Shown: positions 45,922 to 58,000 of the stretch, piece by piece
Layout: every line of letters begins with the position of its first letter
Numbering within the stretch: the first letter of the stretch is position 1
Origin: Phenylobacterium sp. Root1290
Lineage (GTDB): Bacteria; Pseudomonadota; Alphaproteobacteria; Caulobacterales; Caulobacteraceae
Length of the DNA stretch: 64,000 nucleotides
Reading direction: 5' to 3'
Assembly (NCBI RefSeq): GCF_001425305.1
Contig: NZ_LMEE01000001.1
Span: forward strand, 632,646-696,645
Program-made: the position numbers and the translations under genes
Notes under the pieces: model-generated
What the model was told of the DNA's origin: nothing
What the model saw: the letters and a program-made list of their open reading frames with translations, nothing else
The model's database searches: none

Positions 45922-47207
45922 TGCGGGGTCCATTTGGCGCGCTCAAGCACCGAGACGAAGAAGCCGTCCGTGGCCGAGCTGCGGGGCGAAAGACGAAGGT
46001 ATCCTTCCGCCGTCAGATGACGGGTCAGGTTCGGGTTGGAAGTGGCCGGGACCACGCTGAAGTCCATCCAGCGCTCAAGGAAAGCCGCGATGCGGTCCTC
46101 GTCCTCTTCCGGCAACACAGAGCAGGTGACGTAGACGATGCGGCCGCCCGGCTTCACGAACTGGACGCCCCGATCGAGGACCTCGTCCTGGTCGGCGATG
46201 CGCTGGGCGAGCGTGGCCGGCTTCAGCCGCCACTTGGTGTCGGGGTGGCGGCGCCAGGCGCCCGTTCCGGTGCACGGCGCGTCTATGAAGACCACGTCGA
46301 TCTTGCCGTCCAGGCCCTTCAGGGCGTCGGGATAGATCGGGGAGCGAACCTGCAGATTGCGCACGCCGGCGCGCTCGGCGCGGCGCACAGTGTCGGCCAG
46401 CCGACGCGCCTCGCTGTCGTAGGCGTAGATCTGGCCCTTGTTCGCCATCGCCGCCGCCAGAGCCAAGGTCTTGCCCCCGCCCCCGGCGCAAAGGTCGAGC
46501 ACCTGGGCGCCCTTGATCTGGCCCGCCGCCTCGGCGGCGATCTGGGAGGCGAGGTCCTGGACCTCGAACCAGCCCTTGGAGAAGGCCGGAACCGCTTCCA
46601 GCGATTGGCTACGCTGGCTGGGATCAGGCGCTGCGATACGCAAGGCGTTCGGCAACACGCCGGTCGGCTCGGCGTTTAGCGGGGCAAGCGCCTTCAGCGC
46701 CTGCTCGGCGTCGGTCTTCAGGGTGTTGACCCGGAGGTCCACCGGCGCGCGCTCGGAGAGCATGGCGCCCTCCAGGGCCGCGTCGTGGCCAAAGGCCCGC
46801 GCGAACGACGGCTGCAGCCACTCGGGATAGTCGCCGCGGATCGACGGCGGCGCATCGGCCAGCTCGCGCGGCTGCACCAGCGCGGCGTGTTCGGCCTCGC
46901 TGAGCGGCCCGGGCCCATGGGGTGCGTCGCCCGCAGCTTCCGCAATCCGCTCAAGCGGCCAATTCCACAGGACGTGCAGCGCGCAAAGGACCGCGGCCCG
47001 CGGACTGTCGTCGCCCATGCGCCAGGCCAGCGAACGGCGGCGACGCAGGACATCGAGCACCAGGCCGGAGACCCAGGCCCGGTCCTTCGATCCAGCAAAC
47101 CGGGACGCATCACCCCACGCCTTCAACGCCAGCTTCACAGGCCGGTGGCGCGTCTCGACGTCGGTGAGGATCTCGATGGCTGCGGAGAGGCGTCCGCCGT
47201 CACGCAA
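45918..47207 (-). CDS. rsmB: RsmB/NOP-family rRNA (cytosine-C5) methyltransferase
   Basis: 429 aa. An N-terminal RNA-binding helical domain (NusB-like) is followed by the SAM domain: [19 protein letters not shown] (motif I), [19 protein letters not shown] (motif IV Cys) and [14 protein letters not shown] (motif VI Cys). It probably makes m5C967 in 16S rRNA. The start appears to be TTG at 47207 with a poor ribosome binding site; no ATG is near. The stop overlaps guaA. Confidence 0.9.
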   Translation of the reverse strand: MRDGGRLSAAIEILTDVETRHRPVKLALKAWGDASRFAGSKDRAWVSGLVLDVLRRRRSLAWRMGDDSPRAAVLCALHVLWNWPLERIAEAAGDAPHGPGPLSEAEHAALVQPRELADAPPSIRGDYPEWLQPSFARAFGHDAALEGAMLSERAPVDLRVNTLKTDAEQALKALAPLNAEPTGVLPNALRIAAPDPSQRSQSLEAVPAFSKGWFEVQDLASQIAAEAAGQIKGAQVLDLCAGGGGKTLALAAAMANKGQIYAYDSEARRLADTVRRAERAGVRNLQVRSPIYPDALKGLDGKIDVVFIDAPCTGTGAWRRHPDTKWRLKPATLAQRIADQDEVLDRGVQFVKPGGRIVYVTCSVLPEEDEDRIAAFLERWMDFSVVPATSNPNLTRHLTAEGYLRLSPRSSATDGFFVSVLERAKWTPQ

Positions 47208-47222
47208 GGGCTGTTCTCATAG

Positions 47223-47617
47223 TCAGAGGAAGATGGCGGCCACGACCGCCAATGTGCCGCCGAACCCTACGAACCAGACCAGGCTGCGCGCAAAGGGAAC
47301 GGCGAGGATGTAGGCGATCGGATGAAAGGCGCGAGCGATGACATAGAGCAGCGAGCCCCACATGGTCAGGTCGCCCAGCTTGGCCGCGAGGTACGCCACG
47401 ACCACCGCCGCGGCGTGAAGCGGAAACGTCTCCATGAAATTGGAGAACGAACGCTCCAGCCGCGCGGCGTTTCCGGAAAGCGGCCGGGGCTCGTCACGCG
47501 GCCCCCTGCCCCACTCCAGGCCTTGCTGGCCCCGAGCCGCGGCCGCCGCCCAGATCAACTGAACAAGGCCGATGATCACGGCCACGCCCAGAAGCTTCAG
47601 TTCGACGGCCATGGTCA

Positions 47618-47618
<1 letters not shown>
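47223..47618 (-). CDS. MAPEG family membrane protein
   Basis: 131 aa. Four membrane segments of the MAPEG fold: LLGVAVIIGLVQLIWAAAAA, a loop with NAARLERSFSNFMETFPLHAAAVVVAYLAAKLG, then YVIARAFHPIAYILAVPFARSLVWFVGF. MAPEG proteins include glutathione-dependent enzymes and leukotriene C4 synthase-like proteins; bacterial ones are mostly unknown. The ATG overlaps the guaB stop (TGATG). It lies in an operon with guaB, rsmB and guaA, an odd place for it. Confidence 0.87.
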
Positions 47619-50346
<2,728 letters not shown>

Positions 50347-50400
50347 GGCGAGCTTGTGCGCCAATTGGAGAATTGAGGAAAACGATATATTGGCATCTTG

Positions 50401-51297
50401 ATGTTCGAAAATATCACATCAAGGCCTATGCCTTCCTTGAACGCTCTTAGGGCCTTCGAGGCGATGGCGCGGACTGGCCGCGCGACCTTGGCCGCCGAGG
50501 AACTGAACGTCACCCACAGCGCCGTAAGCCGGCAAGTGAAAGCGCTGGAAGACCAATTGGGCGTAAGGCTGTTCAGCGGCCCCAAGCACCGCCTTGAATT
50601 GACCGAGGCTGGACGGCGGCTGTTGCCGGCGCTGACAGGCGCTTTCGACCAGATCGCCGCGGCGGTCGGGCAGGTGCGGGCCGGCGGCGAGGATCTGCTG
50701 ATCGCGGTCAACGCCAGCGTCTCGGTCAAGTGGCTGATCCCGCGGCTTGCAAGGTTCACCGCCGCGTATCCGTCAGTGAACGTCGAGCTGGCCGAACTGC
50801 CGTCGCACGCCAATTCGTATCGCGGCGCGCATGCCGTCGTTCGGATCGTGCCCAGCAGTCGGTTGAGCGAACCAGAGGCGACCGGCTTCATGGCCAATCA
50901 CCTGGGACTGGTCATGTCGCCCGGCTTGGCACAGCGGTACGCCGCCTCACCGCAGGCTGCGCCGCGCCTGATGGCCCAGACCCATCCGCAGGGGTGGGCC
51001 ATTTGGGCCGCCCTGACCGGCGTCGAACTGCCGCCGGGCCCCGAGCAACCGTTCGCGCACCTGCACTTCGCCCTCGACGCCGCCATCGCCGGGCTGGGAG
51101 CCGCAGTGATGCCTTGGCCACTGGTCGCCGACTATGTGCGCAACAGCCGCCTTGTCGCGCCGATGGGCTTTCGAAAGGCCGAGAGCGCATTCGCCATATT
51201 GACGACGCCTGGTGTCAGCAGCCGTGCGCTGGACCGGTTCCGTGACTGGCTGGTGGCTGAGGGAGCACAAACCGCCCCCCCGCCGCTCACCCCTTGA
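50401..51297 (+). CDS. LysR family regulator (GcvA-like)
   Basis: 298 aa from the ATG at 50401, or 289 aa from the ATG at 50428 (MPSLNALRAFEAMAR), which has AAGG nearby and begins where related proteins begin. HTH: LAAEELNVTHSAVSRQVKALEDQLGVRLF. A periplasmic-binding-protein-like effector domain follows (NASVSVKWLIPRLARFTAAYPSVNVEL). The 54-base gap to the MFS gene is AT-rich and contains CCAATTGG and an ATTGG, suitable for a LysR site. The 3' end overlaps rlmE by 11 bases. Confidence 0.92.
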   Translation: MFENITSRPMPSLNALRAFEAMARTGRATLAAEELNVTHSAVSRQVKALEDQLGVRLFSGPKHRLELTEAGRRLLPALTGAFDQIAAAVGQVRAGGEDLLIAVNASVSVKWLIPRLARFTAAYPSVNVELAELPSHANSYRGAHAVVRIVPSSRLSEPEATGFMANHLGLVMSPGLAQRYAASPQAAPRLMAQTHPQGWAIWAALTGVELPPGPEQPFAHLHFALDAAIAGLGAAVMPWPLVADYVRNSRLVAPMGFRKAESAFAILTTPGVSSRALDRFRDWLVAEGAQTAPPPLTP

Positions 51298-51988
51298 AGC
51301 CGATCGCGATCAGATAGACTTCCGAGGAATCCGCCCGGCTGGCCTTTGGCTTGATGTTCTTCACCTCGTTGAAGTGCCGCTTCAGGTCGGCGATCACCTC
51401 CGAAGTCTCGCCCCCCTGGAAGGCCTTGGCGACAAACGACCCGCCGGGCTTCAGGACGCTGATGGCGAATTCTGCGGCGGCCTCGATCAGCCCCATGATC
51501 CGGAGGTGATCGGTACGCCGGTGTCCGACCGTGTTCGGCGCCATGTCCGACAGCACGACGTCCGGGCGGCCGCCCAGCAGTTCGATCAGCATCGGACCGC
51601 AGACCGGATCGGTGAAATCCATCTCCAGGATATGGGCCGGCGGCAACGGATCGACCGGCAACAGGTCGACGCCAACGATGTTGGTGACCCCGCGCTCAAT
51701 GGCCACCTGCGTCCAACCGCCGGGCGCAAGCCCCAGGTCGATGACCCGTGCGCCGGGCTTCAGCAACTTCAGACGGTCATCCAGCTCCGTCATCTTGTAG
51801 GCCGCGCGGCTGCGATAGCCGTGCGCACGCGCCTTCGCCGAGAAGGGGTCGTTGATCTGCCGGTTCAGCCAGGCCTGTTGAGAAGGCGTGCGATCCTTGG
51901 CCGTCTTCAGGCGGGCGGGTTTGCCCCGCCCCTCTTCCAGTCCGCCTGAGGGCGGTTTGACCATTCGCTTGCGGGGAGGTTCGCTCAT
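51287..51988 (-). CDS. rlmE: 23S rRNA (uridine-2'-O)-methyltransferase RlmE (FtsJ/RrmJ)
   Basis: 233 aa. SAM motif VIDLGLAPGGWTQVA, and the K-D-K-E tetrad in RSRAAYK, LSDMAPN, FVAKAFQG and SSEVYLIA. It methylates U2552 of 23S rRNA. A 35-residue basic N-terminal extension (PPRKRMVKPPSGG) is longer than E. coli RlmE. The ATG overlaps the ppx/gppA stop (ATGA). Confidence 0.95.
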   Translation of the reverse strand: MSEPPRKRMVKPPSGGLEEGRGKPARLKTAKDRTPSQQAWLNRQINDPFSAKARAHGYRSRAAYKMTELDDRLKLLKPGARVIDLGLAPGGWTQVAIERGVTNIVGVDLLPVDPLPPAHILEMDFTDPVCGPMLIELLGGRPDVVLSDMAPNTVGHRRTDHLRIMGLIEAAAEFAISVLKPGGSFVAKAFQGGETSEVIADLKRHFNEVKNIKPKASRADSSEVYLIAIGFKG

Positions 51989-53115
51989 TCAGAAGCGTTT
52001 ACAGCGGAACCGGCGCCCGATCCACGGCCGCGCCGCCGGCGCCGCCGGCGTTTGCGCTTTCCGGCGCCGGACATCAGCGACATCAGGATGCCTTCGCGCA
52101 GGCCACGGTCGGCGACCCGTACGCGGGTGCAGGGCCAAAGTTCCTGAACCGCCTGCAGGATCGCGGCGCCCGCGAGGACGAGATCCGCACGATCAGGACC
52201 GATGCAGGGTTGGCCGGCGCGCTCCTGGGGGCTGAGTTCAAGCAGCATTTGCGCGGCCGCGTCGCACTGGTCACGGCTCATCCAGATGCCGTCCACCACG
52301 CTGCGGTCGTAGCGGCGCAGTCCCAGGTGCATACCGGCCAGACTGGTGATGGCGCCTGAGGTGCCGACCAGGTGCGCATCGCCGGCGTCGAACACCGGTC
52401 GCATTTCGTCGGCATGCCGGAACGCGCCGAGTTCATCCTTCACGGCCTCGACCATGGCGCGGAACCAGCTCTCGGTCGCCCGCTCGCCCTCCGGGAAGCG
52501 TTCAGCAAGGGTGACGACGCCAATGGGAATGGACAGCCACGCCTTGATCGGCAGTTGCGAGGCGGAGAACTTTCCAAGCTCGGCCTCGAGCCCGCCCGCG
52601 GTCAGATCGACCCAGGACAGCTCCGTCGAGCCGCCGCCGACATCGACGACCAGGGCCGCAGCCGCCTTTCGGTCCAACAGGTTGAGGCAGCCGGCGACCG
52701 ACAGGTGGGCCTCTTCCCGCGGCGTGATGATCTGAAGATCGAGGCCCGTCTCGGCCGCGACGCGGTCGATGAACTCCTTGCCGTTTTCGGCGGCGCGACA
52801 GGCCTGAGTGGCGATCGCCTTGAGCTTGACCACCTTACGGCGGCGCACCTTCTCGGCGCTGACCTTGAGCGCGGCCATCGCCCGCTCCATGGCTGCGTCA
52901 GATAGTCGCCCCGTTTGCGACAGCCCCTCGCCCAGACGGACGATGCGCGAATAGGCCTCGACGACGCGAAAACCACGCCCTGTCGGGGTCGCGATCAGCA
53001 AACGGCAATTGTTCGTACCCAGATCGAGCGCGCCGTAGCACGGCGAATCCGCCGCAGGCGCGACTTGGCTCTTCCTGGTCGCGGAACCTGCAATCCGGTC
53101 AAGCGTGGCGGTCAC
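51985..53115 (-). CDS. Ppx/GppA phosphatase family protein with Arg-rich tail
   Basis: 376 aa. The actin-like ATPase fold is marked by GALDLGTNNCRLLIA (phosphate 1) and VVDVGGGSTELSW (phosphate 2), plus the TSGAITSLAG motif. It is exopolyphosphatase or pppGpp phosphohydrolase; the sequence alone does not settle which. The C-terminus after residue 355 is [17 protein letters not shown], with seven Arg in a row, which could bind RNA or polyphosphate. The start is GTG at 53115. It overlaps rlmE. Confidence 0.9.
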   Translation of the reverse strand: MTATLDRIAGSATRKSQVAPAADSPCYGALDLGTNNCRLLIATPTGRGFRVVEAYSRIVRLGEGLSQTGRLSDAAMERAMAALKVSAEKVRRRKVVKLKAIATQACRAAENGKEFIDRVAAETGLDLQIITPREEAHLSVAGCLNLLDRKAAAALVVDVGGGSTELSWVDLTAGGLEAELGKFSASQLPIKAWLSIPIGVVTLAERFPEGERATESWFRAMVEAVKDELGAFRHADEMRPVFDAGDAHLVGTSGAITSLAGMHLGLRRYDRSVVDGIWMSRDQCDAAAQMLLELSPQERAGQPCIGPDRADLVLAGAAILQAVQELWPCTRVRVADRGLREGILMSLMSGAGKRKRRRRRRRGRGSGAGSAVNASE

Positions 53116-53217
53116 CGGAACGGCGACCAGAACGCTTGCATTTCAAGGCCTTGGAGCATGTCCGAACCGAACACGCTCAACAGCGCCACCCTCATGGACC
53201 GTCATCCGTCCCCTGCA

Positions 53218-53333
53218 GGCGCCTAACTGACGCCTCGTTTCACAGGCGACTGTAGCAAGGCCGTTCGCCTCTCGGAAGGCGCGCCCTTGCACACCGGGCG
53301 ATGAGCAGTACGTTCACCTCCCAGTTAGGCGCC
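53218..53333. repeat. Long-range inverted repeat with nested hairpins upstream of hspQ
   Basis: GGCGCCTAACTG (53218-53229) and its exact reverse complement CAGTTAGGCGCC (53322-53333) form a perfect 12-bp pair. Between them lie CGCCT/AGGCG (53231-53248) and GCAAGG/CCTTGC around another CGCCT/AGGCG (53255-53290). The order fits one RNA of about 116 nt with a closing stem and at least two branches. It lies in the 237-base divergent region, 19 bases before hspQ. I know no family that matches. Confidence 0.55.
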
Positions 53334-53352
53334 GAGGTCTAGAGTCGGTTTT

Positions 53353-53739
53353 ATGGACGCTCGTATCGAAAAAAGCGGTGGGGATTTGGTGGCGCCTCCC
53401 ATGGTGCTCGCCGAAGCGCGCCTTGCGAAGTACGCCATCGGACAGGTCGTGCGGCATCGCCACTACCCCTTCCGCGGTGTGATCTTTGACGTCGATCCGA
53501 CGTTTGCGAACACCGAGCAGTGGTGGCTTTCGATTCCGGAAGAAATTCGCCCTCGCAAGGACCAGCCGTTCTATCACCTGCTGGCCGAGAACGAGGAGAA
53601 CGCCTACGTCGCCTATGTCTCCGAGCAGAACCTTATGCCGGATGAGAGCGGCGAGCCTGTGGGCCACCCTCAAGCTGCGCTGATCTTCGAATCCTTCCAG
53701 GAAGGCCACTACGTGTTGCGGCCGCGCATCAGCCACTAG
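53353..53739 (+). CDS. hspQ: Heat shock protein HspQ (YccV-like)
   Basis: 128 aa; the YccV/HspQ domain is about 105. KYAIGQVVRHRHYPFRGVIFDVDPTFANTEQWW, WWLSIPEEIRPRKDQPFYHLLAEN and AYVAYVSEQNL match the hemimethylated-DNA-binding/HspQ family. In enterobacteria HspQ helps Lon proteolysis. About 26 residues precede the domain; an internal ATG at the MVLAEAR codon is an alternative start. The structured region lies just upstream. Confidence 0.9.
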   Translation: MDARIEKSGGDLVAPPMVLAEARLAKYAIGQVVRHRHYPFRGVIFDVDPTFANTEQWWLSIPEEIRPRKDQPFYHLLAENEENAYVAYVSEQNLMPDESGEPVGHPQAALIFESFQEGHYVLRPRISH

Positions 53740-53855
53740 CAGCCGACAAAGGCTTCCAATCGAGGGCCGACAGGCGCAATCTTTACCCGCCGAGCCGCCG
53801 ATTTCGAGCACAGTTCGAACGGAAATTCCCCGAAGACGCGCTCATTCTGGCGCCC

Positions 53856-54722
53856 ATGAGTATTGACGGCGCGCCGCCGCCCGGAGCCCGGGCTGATTGG
53901 ACCATCGACCAGGACTGGGCGAGTTACACCCAGGCCGAGCATGACGTCTGGGTCACGCTCTATCAGCGCCAGGTTGAAATGCTGCCCGGCCGCGCATGCG
54001 ATGCATTTCTCAGGGGTCTGGACGCACTGGACCTGCATCGTGGCGGGATCCCGGAGTTCGACCGCATCAATGTGGAGTTGCGCAAGTTGACCGGCTGGTC
54101 CGTCGTGGCGGTGCCCGGCCTGGTTCCCGACGAAGTTTTCTTCGACCACTTGGCGAACCGCCGTTTTCCGGCCGGCCGCTTCATCCGCAAGCCGCAGGAA
54201 CTGGATTACCTGCAGGAACCTGACGTCTTTCACGACGTGTTCGGCCACGTGCCGATGCTGACTGACCCGACCTTCGCCGACTACATGCAAGCCTATGGCG
54301 AGGGCGGGCTAAAGGCCTTGGGCCGCGGCCAGCTGCACAATCTGGCGCGCCTCTACTGGTACACCGTCGAGTTCGGACTGATGGAGACCCCCGAAGGCCT
54401 GCGCATCTACGGCGCCGGCATCGTCTCAAGTCACGCTGAATCTATCTTCGCGCTCGACGATCCCTCGCCCAACCGGATCGGCTTCGATCTGGAAAGGGTG
54501 ATGCGCACCCCTTACCGGATCGATGATTTCCAACAGGTCTACTTCGTCATTCCATCGCTCAAGGCTCTGCGCGAGACGACTCTGGCGGACTTCACAGCCG
54601 TCTATGCGCGACTGGACGGCGCGCCCGACATCACCATCGACGCAATGGCGCCGGGAGATCGGATTTTCACCTGCGGGACCCAGGCCTATGCGACCGCAGG
54701 CGGGCGGTTGGCGGCGGTCTAG
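53856..54722 (+). CDS. phhA: Phenylalanine-4-hydroxylase
   Basis: 288 aa. The iron ligands His-His are in QEPDVFHDVFGHVPML, with the Glu in YWYTVEFGLM, and the pterin region is near GRFIRKPQELDYLQEPD. It turns phenylalanine into tyrosine with tetrahydropterin and O2. Bacterial PhhA is of this length and lacks the regulatory domain of animal enzymes. The ATG at 53856 sits 116 bases after hspQ. Its TAG stop shares CTAG with the convergent lipoprotein gene. No pcd (carbinolamine dehydratase) is adjacent. Confidence 0.95.
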   Translation: MSIDGAPPPGARADWTIDQDWASYTQAEHDVWVTLYQRQVEMLPGRACDAFLRGLDALDLHRGGIPEFDRINVELRKLTGWSVVAVPGLVPDEVFFDHLANRRFPAGRFIRKPQELDYLQEPDVFHDVFGHVPMLTDPTFADYMQAYGEGGLKALGRGQLHNLARLYWYTVEFGLMETPEGLRIYGAGIVSSHAESIFALDDPSPNRIGFDLERVMRTPYRIDDFQQVYFVIPSLKALRETTLADFTAVYARLDGAPDITIDAMAPGDRIFTCGTQAYATAGGRLAAV

Positions 54723-55093
54723 CCGCCGGCCTTCTCGCGGTCCAACAACGTCTGGATGCCCTTGCGGACTTCCTGCCGCTGGGCCGGCGTGAACACCCGG
54801 TAGCGCTGCGCCTTCGCGCCGGAGGCAACGGAGATCTCCTCGTCGGTGACGTAGATGAAGCGTCCCTGGAACGCGCCCGTGGTCGGCTGCCCCGTCACCA
54901 TGTGCAGACCCTCGAGCCGCACGGCGCAGTTCTCCAGCGTGTCGATGTTCGGCGCGATGGGGCGGAAGTCGGGCTTGCCGTTCATCCCTTCAGCCATTCG
55001 CCAACAGACGCCGGGGTTGTCCGGCGCGGTCAGCGGCTTTTCGCAGGCGGCAAGCGCCAGGGACGTCAGAAGAACCGGAAGCAGCCGTCGCAT
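54719..55093 (-). CDS. Small lipoprotein of the tam operon, function unknown
   Basis: 124 aa. A lipoprotein signal with LAAC at about residues 14-17 (MRRLLPVLLTSLALAAC). The mature part is not of a family I recognise; it contains PGVCWRMAEGM, NCAVRLEGLHMVTG and FIYVTDEEISVASGAKAQRYRVF, with a conserved-looking pair of Cys (VCW, NCAV). The ATG at 55093 lies 2 bases after the tamB TGA, with AAGGA 9 bases upstream inside tamB. So it is coupled with tamB and probably acts in the envelope. Confidence 0.75.
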   Translation of the reverse strand: MRRLLPVLLTSLALAACEKPLTAPDNPGVCWRMAEGMNGKPDFRPIAPNIDTLENCAVRLEGLHMVTGQPTTGAFQGRFIYVTDEEISVASGAKAQRYRVFTPAQRQEVRKGIQTLLDREKAGG

Positions 55094-55095
55094 CG

Positions 55096-58000
55096 TCAGT
55101 AGTCCTTGCGCCACCGGACGGCGAGCTTGCCGTCACCCTGGCTGGCGAGCTTGGAGATGATGGAGAGGTTGCGGCCGAGTCGCCACTCCACCTGGGCGGA
55201 GGGCCCTTCGCGTCCCCCGCCGGTGATCTCCAGATAGACGTCTTCCGTCAGATACTTGCCGCCGGACACTGTCACGCCGCTCTCATCGCCCCCCGCCAGC
55301 GAAAGCCGATCGAGCCCGGCGAAGCTACGCAGGTTGCCGATGACATCGAAGCCGCCGCCGCCAGCCAACGACGATAGGGCGGACGCCAGTTGCGCCGCTT
55401 CCAAGGGGGACAACTGCGACGCCGAGCGCCCGAACAGCACCTGCGACAGGACCTCGTCATTCGGCAATGTCGGCACCGAGGTCAGAGTGATCTCGGGCCT
55501 GGCCGCAGTACCGCGGATCCGAACGACGGCGGTCAGCGACGGGTCGTCCCGCGTCGCTGAGAGATCCAGCCGGATCGCTTGCGGCGAAGTGGCCAGATAG
55601 ACCACGCCACGATCGTCGAACTCGAACCTCTTGCCCGCGAAGTCATACTCGCCGCGCACGACCCGCGCCGTTCCCGAAAGCGCAGGGCGCGCCGTGGTGC
55701 CGGTGACACGAGCGTCGAGCGACAGCTCGACGTCCAGGCCCTTGCCGCGAATGTAGATGCGCCGCGGCGCTTTCAGCGTGACGTCGAGCGCCATCGCCGC
55801 CCCGCTCCGCGTGACAGGCTGCAGAGAGCCCGAGACATCTACGGGCTTGTTGCGCTCGATGACGTCCATGTTCACGACGCCGGACGAGCCCGAAAGCTTG
55901 GCAGCCACATCGGCGCGGTCGATGGTGAGATCGCCCGCCAGCCGGACCTTGCCGTCCGCCCCGCGGTCGAGCGTCGCCTGGCCGGACGCCGAGGCGGTGG
56001 CCAGATCGTTGTCGATCAGCCGGAAGTTCTTCAAGTCCAGCTTGAAGGTCGAAGCGCCGTTGCGCAGCAGGCTGAGCCGCCCCGACCCGGCCAGCGAGCC
56101 GCCATGGCCGTCGGTGCTGGTGGCCTGACTGATATTGACCGCATTGTCGGCCAAGGCCGCACGCAGAGTGACGTCGGTGAGCACCAGGCCGGTCGCTCCA
56201 TCTGCAAAGCGGCCATTGTCGACCTCGGCCTGGCCGACCGCGCGAGGATCCGCAAGGGTCCCGCTGAGCGTCCCCTGCATCTGGACGTGGCCCGCCAGTT
56301 CACGCTCGCCGCCGACCAAGAGGTCCCACAGCGGCTTGACCTCGCCGTCGGCGAAGAACGTCCCGCGCATCGGCTGGGTCCGCGCGATGGCGATCCGGAA
56401 CGGGCTGGCGCTGGTCTCGGTCGGCAGGACGAGCTTGGCGTTGGCGCGCAGACCATGCTCGTTGGTCACCGCGGCGTCGAGGTCGAGCGAGTCGCCGGCC
56501 AGCCTGGCCTTGAGCTCGCCGTCGAGGCCCAATTCGCGCGGAGATCCACGGCTGCGGGCGTCGTCGAGCTTCGCCTCGAGCGTGCCGCCCAGTTGCCCGC
56601 CCCGGCCTGTCAGGACCAGCGTACCGTCGGCCTTGCCGGTCAGATCGGAATTGACCAGGCCAAGGCCCAGTTGCTGGACCTCGGCGCGGATCTCGGCGAC
56701 GTCCTTGGCCAGGCTGGCGTCGAGGCTGATCCGGCCACCGTCCGAAGCCAGCAGCCGAAGTCGCGCGCTGCGCTCGGGTCCGCCAAAGCGCAAGACGGCC
56801 GGTTCGACGGTCTTCAGGTCCCGACGTCCCAGCGCGCCATCGCCCGCGAAGGTCAGCGCATATCCGGGATTCTCCGATGAGAGCGTCCCAGCCCCGTCCA
56901 GCCGCCACCGGTCGCTCGCCGATACGCCCTGCAGCTGGGCTTGGTAAGGCAACTGCGACAATGGACCGTTCGCGGTGATGACGCCCTTGCGGATCGCGAT
57001 CTTCGCGCCGGGCAGCACAGCGTCGTTGGCCGTCAGATTCAGCGTCGCGCGTGGCCCGCCTGTGGCGTCGACAATTTTCACAGAGCCTGCGATCACGCCG
57101 CCGTCAAGGAATGCGCCCTTGGCAAGACGAACGTTCAGGTCCGCCGCCGAAGGCGTCGCCTTGCGCAACGATACGGCGCCGGTCGCCGTCAGGCCGCCGG
57201 CGTCGACCGACAGATCGGACAGGTCCACGCCGCCTCGCGGGAAGCTGAACGCCGAGCGCGCCGCCGCCGGGCCGTAGTCACTGGCCGCGGTCAGCGCCAC
57301 GACGCCGCTGGACCCGCCGCCGCCGCGCATGAAGCTGAGAGTAAGCTTGGCGTTCTTCAGCGGCAGCCGCGGCAGGTCGATGGCTTCCAGGTCCGCGAGC
57401 AGGTCGGCCCGCGGCGCGGAAGGCCTCCCGGTGATCGCGCCCGTGCCGCTGGCCTTGCCCGTGACCTCGACCGGCCCGGCCCTGAACGGGCCTGTCGCGG
57501 CCCAATCGAGCTTGAAACGCATGGCGCCGGTTTCATCCAGCACGCCGGCGGTGGTTGCGTTGATCGCGGCGCCATCAAGCGCCCCGCGGGAAATCGACAC
57601 CTTGCGTCCGGCGACGTCAGCACGGGCCTGAAGGCGCGGCGTCGCGCCCAGCAGGCGATCCAATTCGGAGAAGCCGGAGGCGAACCGCTCGCCCTTGGCG
57701 TCCAGCGTCAAGGCCCACGGCCGGCCCGCGCCTCCCTGACTGGCCGACCAATCCGCCGCCAGCACCCCGCTGGCGCCAGCGCGTGCAGCGGCGAGGTTCG
57801 AGAACGTCGCCTTGCCTTTGAAGTTGAGGCCGCCAAGCAAGGTGCGTCCGCCGCTGGCGTCCACCTTCAGACCCGCGCCAGTCGCCTCGATCTGACGAAG
57901 CATCAGGCGGCCATCGGCCAGCCTGGCGGCGTCGAACACCGCCGTCGGTCGCGCGCCCAGCAGCGCCGCGGCCAGACCGGCCCCTCGTCCGCCGACGCCG

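Noticed and set aside
53158..53226. 22-codon open frame as a separate gene
   Set aside because: It has a possible ribosome binding site, but the product has no runs of one amino acid and no sign of selection; kept only as part of the hspQ upstream finding.
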